NCBI GenBank assembly: GCA_964534275.1
Contig: CAZHQG010000002.1
Coordinates: 62,001-126,000, forward strand
DNA from: HRBIN30 sp964534275
GTDB lineage: Bacteria > Desulfobacterota > Binatia > HRBIN30
Direction of reading: 5' to 3'
Length of the DNA: 64,000 nt
Positions within the stretch are counted from its first letter, which is position 1. The number at the start of each line of letters is the position of its first letter. This document shows positions 42,214 to 51,532 of this stretch, in pieces. A program made the position numbers and the translations under genes. The notes beneath the pieces were generated by a model. It was given only the letters and a program-made list of their open reading frames with translations, was not told the DNA's origin and ran no database searches.

Positions 42214-43605
42214 TCACTCCTCGGCGCTTGGCGGGTGAGTCAATCTGTGCTCGAGCTCGCCCAGCAAATCCTGCGCACGATGAAACTGCGGATCCAGCGC
42301 CAGTGCCGCCTGCGCGGCGGCCTGTGCCCGCAGCCAATCTCCGTTTTCGATCCACGCCAGCGCAAGCAAGTAGTGCGCAGGAGCTGCCCAAGGATAGCGC
42401 TCGACCACGTAGCCGCGGGCGCTGACGTCGTCTCGGAACACTGCCGTGTACGCGTGGCTTTCCCGCGCAAGCCATGCACACCATAGCGCACCAATCAGCC
42501 AAGCCGCGCGCTGCGACCCAGCACTCGCCGTTCTCAGCCTTGCCAAGCCTGCCCCGACCCACAACGCGAAAGCCACCATGGGTAAATACAGGTAGCGATC
42601 GGCACGCACCACAGCGATGGGAACGAGATTGGCAACGGGCAAAAGCGCTACAAGCATCCACGCGATCCAAAAGGCCGTGGTTGGGATACGCCGGCGATTG
42701 CGCCACAAAGCCCACACACCTGCACAAAACCCCAGCAACGCAGCGTAATGGAGCGGCTGGTAAAGCGTGGCTCGCTGGTAATAGTAAGCGGGCGAAAGGC
42801 TGGTGGGCAGGAACAACGAGACAAGATACTCCCACCACACGCGGCTCATGACCAAGGCCGTGGCGAGGGCACTGTCTGCGTGTGCAGCTTTGATGACATC
42901 CACCGTCTTGAGGGCAACGCTCGCGCCGGCGGTGGCGATGGCGATCGCAAAGTAAGGAAGCTTGTTGCGTAGGTTGACCGGCTTGCCCGTGAACCAATCG
43001 TAGAGAAGAAGCAGCACGGGGAACGGAACCACGCTGGACTTGGACACACACGCGGCAGCAAATGCCGCGATGCCGAACCCGTTCCACACAGCCCGCTTTT
43101 GCACGGTAAAGCGTTGGTATGCGAGAAGCGCGAGCAAAAGGAACACTGTGGACAATAATGTTTTTCGCTGCGCGACGATCGCGACCGCCTCGACCTGGAC
43201 GGGATGCACCGCAAAGACCAACCCGGCCCACAGACCTGCCGCTGTGCTCTTCAGTGTCGTTTCAACCCACTGCAGGACGAGAAGGGCCGCCACGATGTGA
43301 AGCAGCAAGTTGGTCAGGTGGTAACCCCGGGGATCGAGAGACCACAGTTGGTAGTCGAGCAGGTACGACACCATCGGCAGGGGCACGTAATCGTGAAGGT
43401 AGGGACGGTCGAAGCACATCCACAGCCGTTGCCAACTCCAGGGGCCGATGGTGTCTACTTCGGTTACGAACCCGGGATCGTCGAACGCGACGTTGAGGAA
43501 CCCATTGGCAAGGACCGGGTGCAGGGCTGCCAAGGCAACCAACACAACCGCACTACGAGCAGCCCACCGCACTCGTGCGGGAGCGATGGCAAGGGACCCG
43601 TTCAC
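42214..43605 (-). CDS. TMTC-like membrane glycosyltransferase (DUF1736-type GT-C)
   Basis: 463 residues from GTG 43605, which overlaps the permease stop. About ten membrane helices. The first loop has FDDPGFV, and YLHDYVPLPMVSYLLDYQLW and GLVFAVHPVQVEAVAIVAQRKTLLST follow, all hallmarks of the TMTC/DUF1736 GT-C group. The C-terminal 60 residues form one TPR-like helix pair (APAHYLLALAWIENGDWLRAQAAA). Eukaryotic TMTCs transfer O-mannose from dolichol-phosphate-mannose to proteins; bacterial ones are little studied. It shares the operon with a longer relative at 44369. Confidence 0.8.
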   Translation of the reverse strand: MNGSLAIAPARVRWAARSAVVLVALAALHPVLANGFLNVAFDDPGFVTEVDTIGPWSWQRLWMCFDRPYLHDYVPLPMVSYLLDYQLWSLDPRGYHLTNLLLHIVAALLVLQWVETTLKSTAAGLWAGLVFAVHPVQVEAVAIVAQRKTLLSTVFLLLALLAYQRFTVQKRAVWNGFGIAAFAAACVSKSSVVPFPVLLLLYDWFTGKPVNLRNKLPYFAIAIATAGASVALKTVDVIKAAHADSALATALVMSRVWWEYLVSLFLPTSLSPAYYYQRATLYQPLHYAALLGFCAGVWALWRNRRRIPTTAFWIAWMLVALLPVANLVPIAVVRADRYLYLPMVAFALWVGAGLARLRTASAGSQRAAWLIGALWCAWLARESHAYTAVFRDDVSARGYVVERYPWAAPAHYLLALAWIENGDWLRAQAAAQAALALDPQFHRAQDLLGELEHRLTHPPSAEE

Positions 43606-44372
43606 ACAAACTCGCGGCGATGGAACAAGGCGAGGCTGCCGAGCAGCAGCACGGTTACGTAACAAACGGCGTACGCGGCAGCCCAGGCGTACAACGAAGC
43701 GGGGATTGCTTGCCCTGCAACGATGCGGTCGGCAACGTACAGTTGATCCAGTTGCGGCAGGACGTACTGCAATCCCGCGGAGACGACTTGCAGGGCCACA
43801 GGGAATTCGTCGCTTTGGAAGTGGCTGAGCCAACCCGAGGATCTGCCTGCAATGAACGTCGCGACGGTAAACAAGCCCGCCAGCGCAGGGGTAACCACCA
43901 CGGTGCTAAAGAACACAGCCACGGCGGCTAAAATGGCGATCTCGGTCGTCATGGCTAACACCGCGGGCACAAGGGACCAATCTGGCTTACTTGCCAGCGC
44001 GGCAACGACAATCATCACGACAGTTCCCATCCCCAGGAGCATGGCCAGAAGGGTTGCCATGAGTCCGAGGTATTTCCCCACGAGGAATTCAGCTCGGCTA
44101 ACAGGCTTCGAAAGCACATTGTAAATGGTGCGGCGTTGGAGTTCGTTGTGGACCATGGTGACTCCAAGAACGACTGTGGCTGTGACTCCAAAGAGGGACA
44201 AACCGGTAAGAGCAAAATCCTTGACGAACTTGATACTGTCGCCGATGGACACCGACCCGAATGCGCTGGCGATGCCAATGAGCAACGCGGCAAAGAACAT
44301 CACGCTGTAAAGCACTTTGTTCCGAATCGATTCCCGGCTCGTGTTGAGAGCAATCGCAACAATACGGCTCAT
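43602..44372 (-). CDS. ABC-2 type transporter permease
   Basis: ATG 44372 after AAGGAGGACGAACC; 256 residues with six membrane helices. The N-terminus SRIVAIALNTSRESIRNKVLYSVMFFAALL is that of ABC-2 permeases of the NosY/YhaP kind, with a helix-loop pattern (RRTIYNVLSKPVSRAEFLVGKYLGL) that carries the coupling region. Its ATPase partner is encoded at 46161-47096, two genes upstream, with a glycosyltransferase in between. The cargo is unknown; a lipid-linked glycan or protein would fit the neighbours. Confidence 0.85.
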   Translation of the reverse strand: MSRIVAIALNTSRESIRNKVLYSVMFFAALLIGIASAFGSVSIGDSIKFVKDFALTGLSLFGVTATVVLGVTMVHNELQRRTIYNVLSKPVSRAEFLVGKYLGLMATLLAMLLGMGTVVMIVVAALASKPDWSLVPAVLAMTTEIAILAAVAVFFSTVVVTPALAGLFTVATFIAGRSSGWLSHFQSDEFPVALQVVSAGLQYVLPQLDQLYVADRIVAGQAIPASLYAWAAAYAVCYVTVLLLGSLALFHRREFV

Positions 44373-46168
44373 GGTTCGTCCTCCTTGGGAGCAGCAAGCG
44401 ATTCGATGTACCCACGCAAGCTTTCGTCTTTCGGTGCCAGGCGGAGCGCAATGAGCAGTGCCTCGCGCCCGGCATCTGCGTTGCCACGGTTCAGCCACGT
44501 AAGCCCCAGCCCCTTCCACAAATTGGCGTGCGCTGCGTTCTGGCGTAGGCCCGCGCGGCAGGCTTGCTCGGCTTCAGCCCAGCGTCCCTGGAGCACGTAC
44601 AGCCGGCAGAGATTGTTCCAGGAACCGACGTGCTTGGGATCGATCGCGAGCGCCTTTCGGTACCAGAGTTCCGCTTCGCTCGAGCGACCGAGACGGTCGC
44701 ACACTTCTCCGAGCCCGAAGGCGATCCCCTCGTCGCGAGGGTAAAGCTCCCAGGCGCGTTGGTAAGCGAGCCGCGCCTCGTCGAAACGCCCAGCATCGCG
44801 GAGCGCCACCGCATAGTTCTTGTGTGCTTTGGAACTGTACGGCGAATCCTGTGCGGTCCGGGTGAACAACGTGGCTTGGTCGGTCCAGTCTGCGTTTCGC
44901 TCGTAGGTTCGCAATCCGTACGCGGCCAATAGGCTAACTGCCAACGCGCCCATCACCGGGGTCGGCAACCAGCGCCGTGTAAGACACAGCGCTCCAGCTA
45001 GCCACCAGCACCAAGCGATCGAGGGAAAGTAGGCCAAGCGGTCGCCGCGCACCGTCCCGATCGGGAACAGAAGGTTCGAGGTAAGTGAAAATGCCACCAG
45101 TGGGAACAGAGCGGCAAAAGCCACTGGCCCCTCCGCTCGCCATGCGACCCATCCGACACCAGCAATCAAGGCCACGGTTGCCCACGTCGCAGGGTGGAAC
45201 GCATGCGCGACCGGGACGATTTGCGGGTACGAGTAATCTGCGCTCAGCACCAAGGGAAAACAGAATTGTGAAAAGTACTCCCACTGGACTGCCAGTGCGG
45301 TGGCGACGCGCTGCCACACGGGTACGCTTGCCAGGATATTATCCACCGGATCGATTTCTCCACCGATTCCTAGAAACCCAACGGCAAGCCCACGGAGCAC
45401 GAGCACGGCCGCAGCGCACGCAAGAAATGCGAGCCAGTCGAGCCGAAACAACTCTTGCCCTAGACCCGTCAGCGACCACGTTCCGCTCACTGCAAGCACA
45501 TAGAGCAGGGCCAGTGGGAGCACCGTCAGCGCACTCTCTTTCGCGAGCAAGGCTAAAGTGAAACTCGTAAGGGCTAAGGCCATCCACCCCCGCATCCTCC
45601 ATGGTATCGAACTCCCGCGTCCTCGTTCGAGACAGAGCAGCGTTGCGAGTCCGAACAATGCAGCCAGCAACTCGGCCCGGCCGACCAAACCGGTCACGGC
45701 TTCGGTATGCTGGGGATGCACCGCGAAAATCGCTGCCGCCAGCCACGCCGTCGCGGGCGACCGCGGGAATAGGCGGAGGCCGATGGCGGCAACCAGAAGG
45801 CTAACCCCGGCGTGGAGAGCAATATTGACGGCGTGAAACCACCAGGCCTCCCAGCCGAACCAGGCCCGATCCAAGGCAAACGTCGCAACGGTCAGGGGCC
45901 GGTACAAGTTGCCTGGGAACAACGGCACCGCGAGAATCTTGAACCAGTCCAGCTCGCTCGTCACCGCGGGATTCCCGCGAATTTGAATCCAGTCGTCGAA
46001 GACAAATCCGGCGTGAAGGGCATTCGCGTACGGCAGAACCGAGGCGATCCCAAGGCCGAGCCAGGGAAGCAGGCGGATCGGCCTGGCAAACGCTCGAGCT
46101 TGCGATCCGAGTTCTACGGTGCGCCCTGATGGTCGCCCGATCGAGCCCTGTCCAGCGTGGTTAGTCAT
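44369..46168 (-). CDS. TMTC-like glycosyltransferase with C-terminal TPR repeats
   Basis: 599 residues from ATG 46168. The membrane part has the GT-C first loop FVFDDWIQIRGNPAV (acidic DD), FHAVNIALHAGVSLLVAAIG and AAIFAVHPQHTEAVTGLVGRAELLAA, the TMTC/DUF1736 pattern. From about residue 430 at least four TPR units follow, e.g. SSKAHKNYAVALRDAGRFDEARLAY and GSWNNLCRLYVLQGRWAEAEQA. This arrangement, GT-C plus TPR, is that of animal TMTC O-mannosyltransferases. Its 8-base overlap with the ATPase gene and 4-base overlap with the permease gene place it inside the transporter operon. Confidence 0.85.
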   Translation of the reverse strand: MTNHAGQGSIGRPSGRTVELGSQARAFARPIRLLPWLGLGIASVLPYANALHAGFVFDDWIQIRGNPAVTSELDWFKILAVPLFPGNLYRPLTVATFALDRAWFGWEAWWFHAVNIALHAGVSLLVAAIGLRLFPRSPATAWLAAAIFAVHPQHTEAVTGLVGRAELLAALFGLATLLCLERGRGSSIPWRMRGWMALALTSFTLALLAKESALTVLPLALLYVLAVSGTWSLTGLGQELFRLDWLAFLACAAAVLVLRGLAVGFLGIGGEIDPVDNILASVPVWQRVATALAVQWEYFSQFCFPLVLSADYSYPQIVPVAHAFHPATWATVALIAGVGWVAWRAEGPVAFAALFPLVAFSLTSNLLFPIGTVRGDRLAYFPSIAWCWWLAGALCLTRRWLPTPVMGALAVSLLAAYGLRTYERNADWTDQATLFTRTAQDSPYSSKAHKNYAVALRDAGRFDEARLAYQRAWELYPRDEGIAFGLGEVCDRLGRSSEAELWYRKALAIDPKHVGSWNNLCRLYVLQGRWAEAEQACRAGLRQNAAHANLWKGLGLTWLNRGNADAGREALLIALRLAPKDESLRGYIESLAAPKEDEP

Positions 46169-47096
46169 GGAGCATTTCGGGAGGCACGTGGCGCAAAAAC
46201 CGCTCTTCCAGAGACGTTCGTACCGGAGCGACCGATTCGATCCGGGTAGTCGTGGACGCAAGTTCAGCGAGCACGGCACGCAGTTGCGCGGCGCTGCGAA
46301 CGACCAGGGAGCAGCGTTGCGGAGTCCCCTCGATCGTACCGTCGTCCCGTTCTTGCCATTGAGCCCACAAGGATTCCGGTACGTCGGCCAGCAGCAAACG
46401 GTAACCCAGTTCGCTGTCGGCACCATCGAGGACCACGATGTCCTGCAACCGGCCGCGTGCGAGGATGCCGACCCGATGGCAGAGCATCTCGGCGTCGCTC
46501 AGAACGTGCGACGAGAAAAGAACCGTCGTGCCTTCCTGGCCAAGCTGGGCAATGAGCTCGCGCATGGCGCGTCGGCCGACGGGATCGAGTCCGGACATCG
46601 GTTCGTCCAAGATCGCAAGTTTCGGCTTGTGCAAGATTGCCTGTGCGACCGCCACACGTTGCAAATTGCCTTTGGATAACGTCCGCAACCGTGCGTCGAG
46701 TTTCGCGCCGAGATGAAACCGCTCGGCAAGCTCCAGGATGCGCTTGCGACGTTCGGAGCCAGGAAGTCCGTACAAGTGGCCGAAGAAATCCAACGTTTCG
46801 CGCACGGTCAGATAATCGTAAAAGTACGGCTGCTCCGGGGCGAAGCCGACGAGCCGGCGTGCCGACACGCCGTTCGCCTTCTGTCCGAGCCACCACACCT
46901 GCCCTCGACTGGGGCGGAGAAGACCAGTGAGGATCTTGAACGTGGTGGTTTTGCCTGCACCGTTATGGCCAATGAGGCCAAAGACCTCGCCTTCTTGCAC
47001 GGCAAACGACAAGTCTTCCAGCGCCGGAATTCGGCGGTAGGTCCATGGATGGTAAAAGTGTTTCGTGATCCCGACCAACTCGACAACGGGGGTCAT
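46161..47096 (-). CDS. ABC transporter ATP-binding protein
   Basis: 311 residues. Walker A GHNGAGKTTT, signature LSKGNLQRVAVAQA (LSKGN instead of LSGGQ, common in ABC-2 exporters), Walker B KLAILDEPMSGLDP, switch H in LFSSHVLSDAE. The C-terminal 90 residues are a regulatory extension as in ABC-2 export ATPases. It pairs with the permease at 43602-44372. It overlaps the TPR gene before it by 4 bases and the TMTC-like gene after it by 8. Cytoplasmic face of the inner membrane. Confidence 0.95.
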   Translation of the reverse strand: MTPVVELVGITKHFYHPWTYRRIPALEDLSFAVQEGEVFGLIGHNGAGKTTTFKILTGLLRPSRGQVWWLGQKANGVSARRLVGFAPEQPYFYDYLTVRETLDFFGHLYGLPGSERRKRILELAERFHLGAKLDARLRTLSKGNLQRVAVAQAILHKPKLAILDEPMSGLDPVGRRAMRELIAQLGQEGTTVLFSSHVLSDAEMLCHRVGILARGRLQDIVVLDGADSELGYRLLLADVPESLWAQWQERDDGTIEGTPQRCSLVVRSAAQLRAVLAELASTTTRIESVAPVRTSLEERFLRHVPPEMLHD

Positions 47097-48079
47097 GGTT
47101 GCACCTCGTTGTGGCGTGCTCCCTGCAGGATGGCCTCGCGCATCTTGCTGCTCCCCAGTTTCTTCGGCGTCTTCCCCGTGCTCGAACGCAGAGCTCCTGA
47201 GTTTGCGTCGATCAAAAACTGGCCACCGAACGGGTCCGTCGGCTCGGCAGAGAGCAGCCCGGCGCGCACGAGTTCACGAACGTGACTCGGAGTTCTTCCG
47301 TACAACTCTCTGTACCGGGCGATGGCGGCCTCCACCGCGCCCCAGGTACGGGCAAACTCCAACTCGGCAATTTGTTGCCGGATCGTTTCTCGCACTTCCG
47401 GTACGGGCGAGCTGGCGAGGGCAGCTTGGAGGAATTCGATGGCTGCATTGGGTCCGCGGTGTGCAGAGTCGATCACAGCGAGCAACCCAGCGAGAAAGCT
47501 CGGTGCATCGGGCAGGTGCAGTGCGGCGCGGAGTTCGCGGCTAGCTCCTTCCAAGTCGTCGCGGAAAAAATAGTAGGAGAACCCAAGCATGTATCTGAGC
47601 GTCCAGGAATCGGGAAGATTTCGGACTCCTTTCTCCAGAAGCGCGATGCCCGCATCGATATCGTTTGCTTCCCAAGGCAGAATCACTCCGCCGAAGCGGT
47701 ACACGTGCTCTGCAGCAGGGTCGAGGTCGGTGACGCGCTCGCACATTTCGGCGAGCCAGGGGTATAAGCGGTCCTTGCGGTAGTGCCTTCCAAAGTAATC
47801 GATCGTGCGAAACCACAGCAGGTCCGCGAGCGCGTGGCGATATCCTAAGGAGACCAATTCCAAAAACTTGGCTGGAGGCGCGTACACGAGTTCCGGAGGT
47901 TCCCCGAGTCGGGCGCGCTCGAGGGCAAGTTGCCGTTGTGCGAACGTGAGTCCGAACATCGCGGCTCCGGCAGCGAGCACAATCGCAGCAACCATCGGTA
48001 GCCTGCGTGCTCTGGTTGCCCGCGAGGGTCGTGCCGTCACCATCGCAAGCCGTTTCGTAGTGGCGAGCTCCATATGCAT
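47093..48079 (-). CDS. Membrane-anchored TPR-like protein of the pilus/ABC operon
   Basis: 328 residues, not assigned to a named family. One N-terminal membrane helix (LPMVAAIVLAAGAAMFGLTFA) precedes helical repeats with a TPR spacing (VTDLDPAAEHVYRFGG, LPDSWTLRYMLGFSYYF). The last 45 residues (AEPTDPFGGQFLIDANSGALRSS) look like the C-terminal loop of type II secretion pseudopilins such as GspG, but there is no prepilin leader. Its place between the sigma-54 activator and the ABC ATPase suggests an assembly or scaffold role at the pilus or transporter. Confidence 0.65.
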   Translation of the reverse strand: MHMELATTKRLAMVTARPSRATRARRLPMVAAIVLAAGAAMFGLTFAQRQLALERARLGEPPELVYAPPAKFLELVSLGYRHALADLLWFRTIDYFGRHYRKDRLYPWLAEMCERVTDLDPAAEHVYRFGGVILPWEANDIDAGIALLEKGVRNLPDSWTLRYMLGFSYYFFRDDLEGASRELRAALHLPDAPSFLAGLLAVIDSAHRGPNAAIEFLQAALASSPVPEVRETIRQQIAELEFARTWGAVEAAIARYRELYGRTPSHVRELVRAGLLSAEPTDPFGGQFLIDANSGALRSSTGKTPKKLGSSKMREAILQGARHNEVQP

Positions 48080-48101
48080 GCAACGCCCGGCTCGGCAGGG
48101 G

Positions 48102-50201
48102 CTAACCGTTCGCCGTGCGCGAAGAAGAAGGTGGGTCGTCGAGAGAGAGTCGTTCGTTGGGATCGTTCAAGCCATATTTGTACAGCCGGTGGCGGAAAGA
48201 GCGGTAGTTGATGCCCAACAAATCGGCGGCTTTCTTTTTCACACCTCCGGCCTCCGCTAGGGCGCGCAAAATGATGCTCTTCTCGTAAGCAGCCAAGCTC
48301 TCGTCGAGGTTGCCTCCCACAAGTTCCAGCCGGCCACCGGAAGCATCGCGAGCCGAGGCTGCCAGCGGCATGACTGCAGCGGTTGGCGCAGATCCCGGTG
48401 CGTCTCCGTCCTGCGGGCGCAGCATATACTCTGGCAGGTGCTCCTCGTGGACGGTCTCGCCTTCGCACAGTGCAACGGCGTGCTCGACGATATTTTCGAG
48501 CTCCCGGATGTTTCCGGGATAGTGATACTCCTGCAGCCGTTTTGCGGTGGCCACCGAAACACGCTGGACGTTTTTACCGTGCAAGTCCGAAAACTGGCGC
48601 AAGAACCGGCGAACCAGCAACGGAATATCCTGGCGCCGCTCGCGCAGCGGGGGTAACGACAGGGTCAAGACGTTCAGTCGATAGAACAAATCTTCCCGAA
48701 ACCGGCCGGCCGCGACTTCTGCCTCCAAACTGCGATTTGTCGCTGCGATAATGCGTACGTCGACCGTAACTGCAGCGTCCGACCCAACCGGGTGGAACGT
48801 GCGTTCTTGAAGGACGCGCAGCAACTTTACCTGGAGGGCGAGTGGCAACTCGCCAATTTCATCGAGGAAGATCGTGCCGCCGTCTGCCGAACGGAACAAA
48901 CCGGGGCGGCTTTGCACCGCTCCGGTGAAGGCGCCTTTGACGTGTCCGAACAGCTCGCTCTCGATCAAGTTTTCCGGAATGGCGCCGCAATTCACCGCCA
49001 CGAACGGCCGGTTCGCTCGTGCACTGCGACTGTGAATGGCCCGCGCAACGAGTTCTTTGCCGGTGCCGCTTTCTCCGGAAAGCAAGACCGTCGCGTCGCT
49101 ACGGGCCACCTTGTCGATGAATTCGCGCACGCGCTGCATCTCTGGGCTCGTGCCCACGAGCCCGTCTTGCGTGACCGCTTCTTCGCTGGCGAGCTCCGCT
49201 TCGATCACGTCTTCCACACTGCGATGCAGTGCTTCCTCCATGCGGCGCAGGCCGGTGACGTCTTGTAAGATGAACAAAGCCCCGATGGGATTGTGGTACG
49301 TGTCGCGCAGCAAAGCAGCGGAACAGCGCAAAATGCGCTCGCCATCGCCTTCTTTGGCGAAACGAAATTCCGTGGCGTTGCTTTCCGGAGATTGCAAGAA
49401 GCTCAGCCGGCCTGTGTTCGTATGGCGCAAGGGTGGGAACACGGCGCCAAGGTCGGCGCCAATGAAGCTACTGCCCTGCTTGCCGGCGAGCTCCACCGCC
49501 ACAGGATTGGCCGAAGTGATGCGGCCGTCCAGGTCGGTGGTGATGAGGGCGCTGTCGATGTTGCGCGCGAGCGCTTCTTGGAGCGAAACCAGGCGCTCGT
49601 GCTCGGCCTCCCGTTCGCGCAGTAACGATTCCGTGGCGTGCAAACGTTTGGTGAGCGATGTGGCCAAGAAGGCGATCACGAAAAAGCTGGCGTTGGTGAT
49701 GGAAAAGCGCACGACAAATTCGAAGTCTTGTGGAGCAGGCAGTGCCCCGACTCGAGGTTCGTAAAGCAATCCGAGTTGCATCACACCGACCAAGGCCGCG
49801 TACGCGATCGCGCTTACCGCAGCGACGAGAACTGCCCCAGCGCTGGAAACGAGAAAGGCTGCCGCAATGACCACCAAGCTGTACAAAAAGCCGAACGGGC
49901 TGTCAGCGCCGCCCGTGACGTAGATGACGCCCGTGGTCAGAGCCACGTCGAAAAGAAGCTGGACGTAGGCAAACAAGTCGAGCCGTTTGACCCGCAGCAA
50001 CACGACCGCAGAGATCAACGTAACGGCGTAAGTAATCGCGATCGCCCACAAGAGCAGCACGACCGGAACCGTGTAGCCCTCCCCCTGACTCCGGAAGAAC
50101 GATACCGCGAGGCTTCCGAGGAAGCCGGACACCAGCAGCACCCGAAGGAACAGTGCCGCTTTGAGACGATCGCGGAGCCGCTCTTGCACGCTGGGGATCA
50201 T
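48102..50201 (-). CDS. Membrane-bound sigma-54 activator: PilS-like sensor fused to PilR-like output
   Basis: 699 residues. Residues about 15-185 hold six membrane helices, and 190-330 a linker and PAS domain very like PilS (ITNASFFVIAFLATSLTKR, NIDSALITTDLDGRITSANP). No HisKA or HATPase domain follows. Instead there is a sigma-54 AAA+ domain with Walker A GESGTGKE, FGHVKGAFTGAV (GAFTGA intact), Walker B GTIFLDEIGEL, and a C-terminal Fis-type helix-turn-helix (GVKKKAADLLGINYRSFRHRL). There is no receiver domain. It is therefore a one-component hybrid, activating sigma-54 promoters directly from the membrane. Its likely targets are the pilus genes around it. Confidence 0.88.
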   Translation of the reverse strand: MIPSVQERLRDRLKAALFLRVLLVSGFLGSLAVSFFRSQGEGYTVPVVLLLWAIAITYAVTLISAVVLLRVKRLDLFAYVQLLFDVALTTGVIYVTGGADSPFGFLYSLVVIAAAFLVSSAGAVLVAAVSAIAYAALVGVMQLGLLYEPRVGALPAPQDFEFVVRFSITNASFFVIAFLATSLTKRLHATESLLREREAEHERLVSLQEALARNIDSALITTDLDGRITSANPVAVELAGKQGSSFIGADLGAVFPPLRHTNTGRLSFLQSPESNATEFRFAKEGDGERILRCSAALLRDTYHNPIGALFILQDVTGLRRMEEALHRSVEDVIEAELASEEAVTQDGLVGTSPEMQRVREFIDKVARSDATVLLSGESGTGKELVARAIHSRSARANRPFVAVNCGAIPENLIESELFGHVKGAFTGAVQSRPGLFRSADGGTIFLDEIGELPLALQVKLLRVLQERTFHPVGSDAAVTVDVRIIAATNRSLEAEVAAGRFREDLFYRLNVLTLSLPPLRERRQDIPLLVRRFLRQFSDLHGKNVQRVSVATAKRLQEYHYPGNIRELENIVEHAVALCEGETVHEEHLPEYMLRPQDGDAPGSAPTAAVMPLAASARDASGGRLELVGGNLDESLAAYEKSIILRALAEAGGVKKKAADLLGINYRSFRHRLYKYGLNDPNERLSLDDPPSSSRTANG

Positions 50202-50226
50202 GCCTTCGCTTGCTCCTCGTTTGCAC

Positions 50227-51447
50227 TCAGCCGATCACCGAACCCAACTTGAAGATCGGCAAGTACATGGAGATGACCAACCCGCCGATCACGACGCCCA
50301 GGAAAACGATGATCAAAGGCTCCATCAAAGAAGTGAGGTTGGCCACGGCGTTGTCGACTTCCTCTTCGTAAAACTCGGCAATCTTGTTCAGCATGGCATC
50401 GAGGGCTCCAGTCGACTCGCCGACCGAGATCATTTGCACCACCATCGGGGGGAAGACTTTGCTTTCCTGCAACGGCTCGGCGATTGTTTTTCCCTCGCTG
50501 ATGCTCACGCGAGTAGCGAGCACCGCGCGCTCCACGACTTTGTTGCCAGCCGTACGCGCGGTAATTGCCAGGGCGTCGAGAATCGGCACACCCGAGGAAA
50601 CGAGCGTGCTCAAGGTACGGGTAAAACGGGCTACGGCCGTTTTGCGGAGCAGTTCGCCGAAGATTGGCGTTTGCAGCAAAAAGCCGTCGATGGCGAGCTT
50701 GCCGGACTCGGTCTTGTAAAACTGCCGCAAGGCAATTGCACAGGCAACGACGAACCCCAGCATGTAATGGAAGTACGCAATGGTGAGGTTGCTCAGGTTG
50801 ATCACAAACTGGGTCGGTGCCGGTAGCTCTTGGCCGAAGCTCGAGAACAGCTCTGCAAACACCGGAATCACGAAGATCAACAGGACCGCCGTCACGCCGA
50901 CCGCAACGGTGACGATGACCGCCGGATAGATCATCGCGCCTTTGATCTTCGCCTTCAGCTTCGCAGCTTTTTCCATGTAGGCAGCAAGTCGGTTCAGGAT
51001 GCTGTCGAGAATGCCGCCGACTTCTCCGGCGGCCACCATGTTCGTGTACAGATCGTCGAACAGCTTAGGATGCTTGCGCAAGGCGTCGGTGAACGTCGAT
51101 CCGGCTTCGACTTCGTCTTTTAATTGCCGGACCACGTTGCGCAGCTTCTTGTTTGGCGATTGTGTCGCGAGGATGTCGAGACACTGCACGATCGGCAAAC
51201 CTGCGTCGATCATCGTGGCAAGCTGCCGGGTGAACACCACGATGTCGCGCGTCGTGACCGAGTCGGAGAAGCCCGGGATGGTAATTTCTCGATCGAGGCC
51301 ACGGCCCTTTTCTTTGACTTTGTCCGGGAGGGGCTGGATGCGCTGCGAGCGCAACCGGATGAGCACCGCATCGCGGGAGGGGGCCTCCATTTCCCCAGCT
51401 AGCATTTCGCCCCGGGGAGAAATTCCTTGCCATCGAAAAACAGGCAT
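50227..51447 (-). CDS. pilC: Type IV pilus inner-membrane platform protein PilC
   Basis: 406 residues with two copies of the T2SSF fold and four membrane helices (MIYPAVIVTVAVGVTAVLLIF, PLIIVFLGVVIGGLVISMYLPIF). Motifs: VFTRQLATMIDAGLPIVQCLDIL, VAAGEVGGILDSILNRLA and the repeat VSVGESTGALDAMLNKIAEFYEEEVD. PilC is the membrane platform on which PilB and PilT act. It is the third gene after pilB-pilT. Confidence 0.96.
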   Translation of the reverse strand: MPVFRWQGISPRGEMLAGEMEAPSRDAVLIRLRSQRIQPLPDKVKEKGRGLDREITIPGFSDSVTTRDIVVFTRQLATMIDAGLPIVQCLDILATQSPNKKLRNVVRQLKDEVEAGSTFTDALRKHPKLFDDLYTNMVAAGEVGGILDSILNRLAAYMEKAAKLKAKIKGAMIYPAVIVTVAVGVTAVLLIFVIPVFAELFSSFGQELPAPTQFVINLSNLTIAYFHYMLGFVVACAIALRQFYKTESGKLAIDGFLLQTPIFGELLRKTAVARFTRTLSTLVSSGVPILDALAITARTAGNKVVERAVLATRVSISEGKTIAEPLQESKVFPPMVVQMISVGESTGALDAMLNKIAEFYEEEVDNAVANLTSLMEPLIIVFLGVVIGGLVISMYLPIFKLGSVIG

Positions 51448-51532
51448 ATCGTCACCTCGCTTGCACGATTGTGGTGGGGTTTATGGGCGTTTCGAACAGG
51501 ACGGCTACCTTTGACTGCATGGTTCGACTCCT

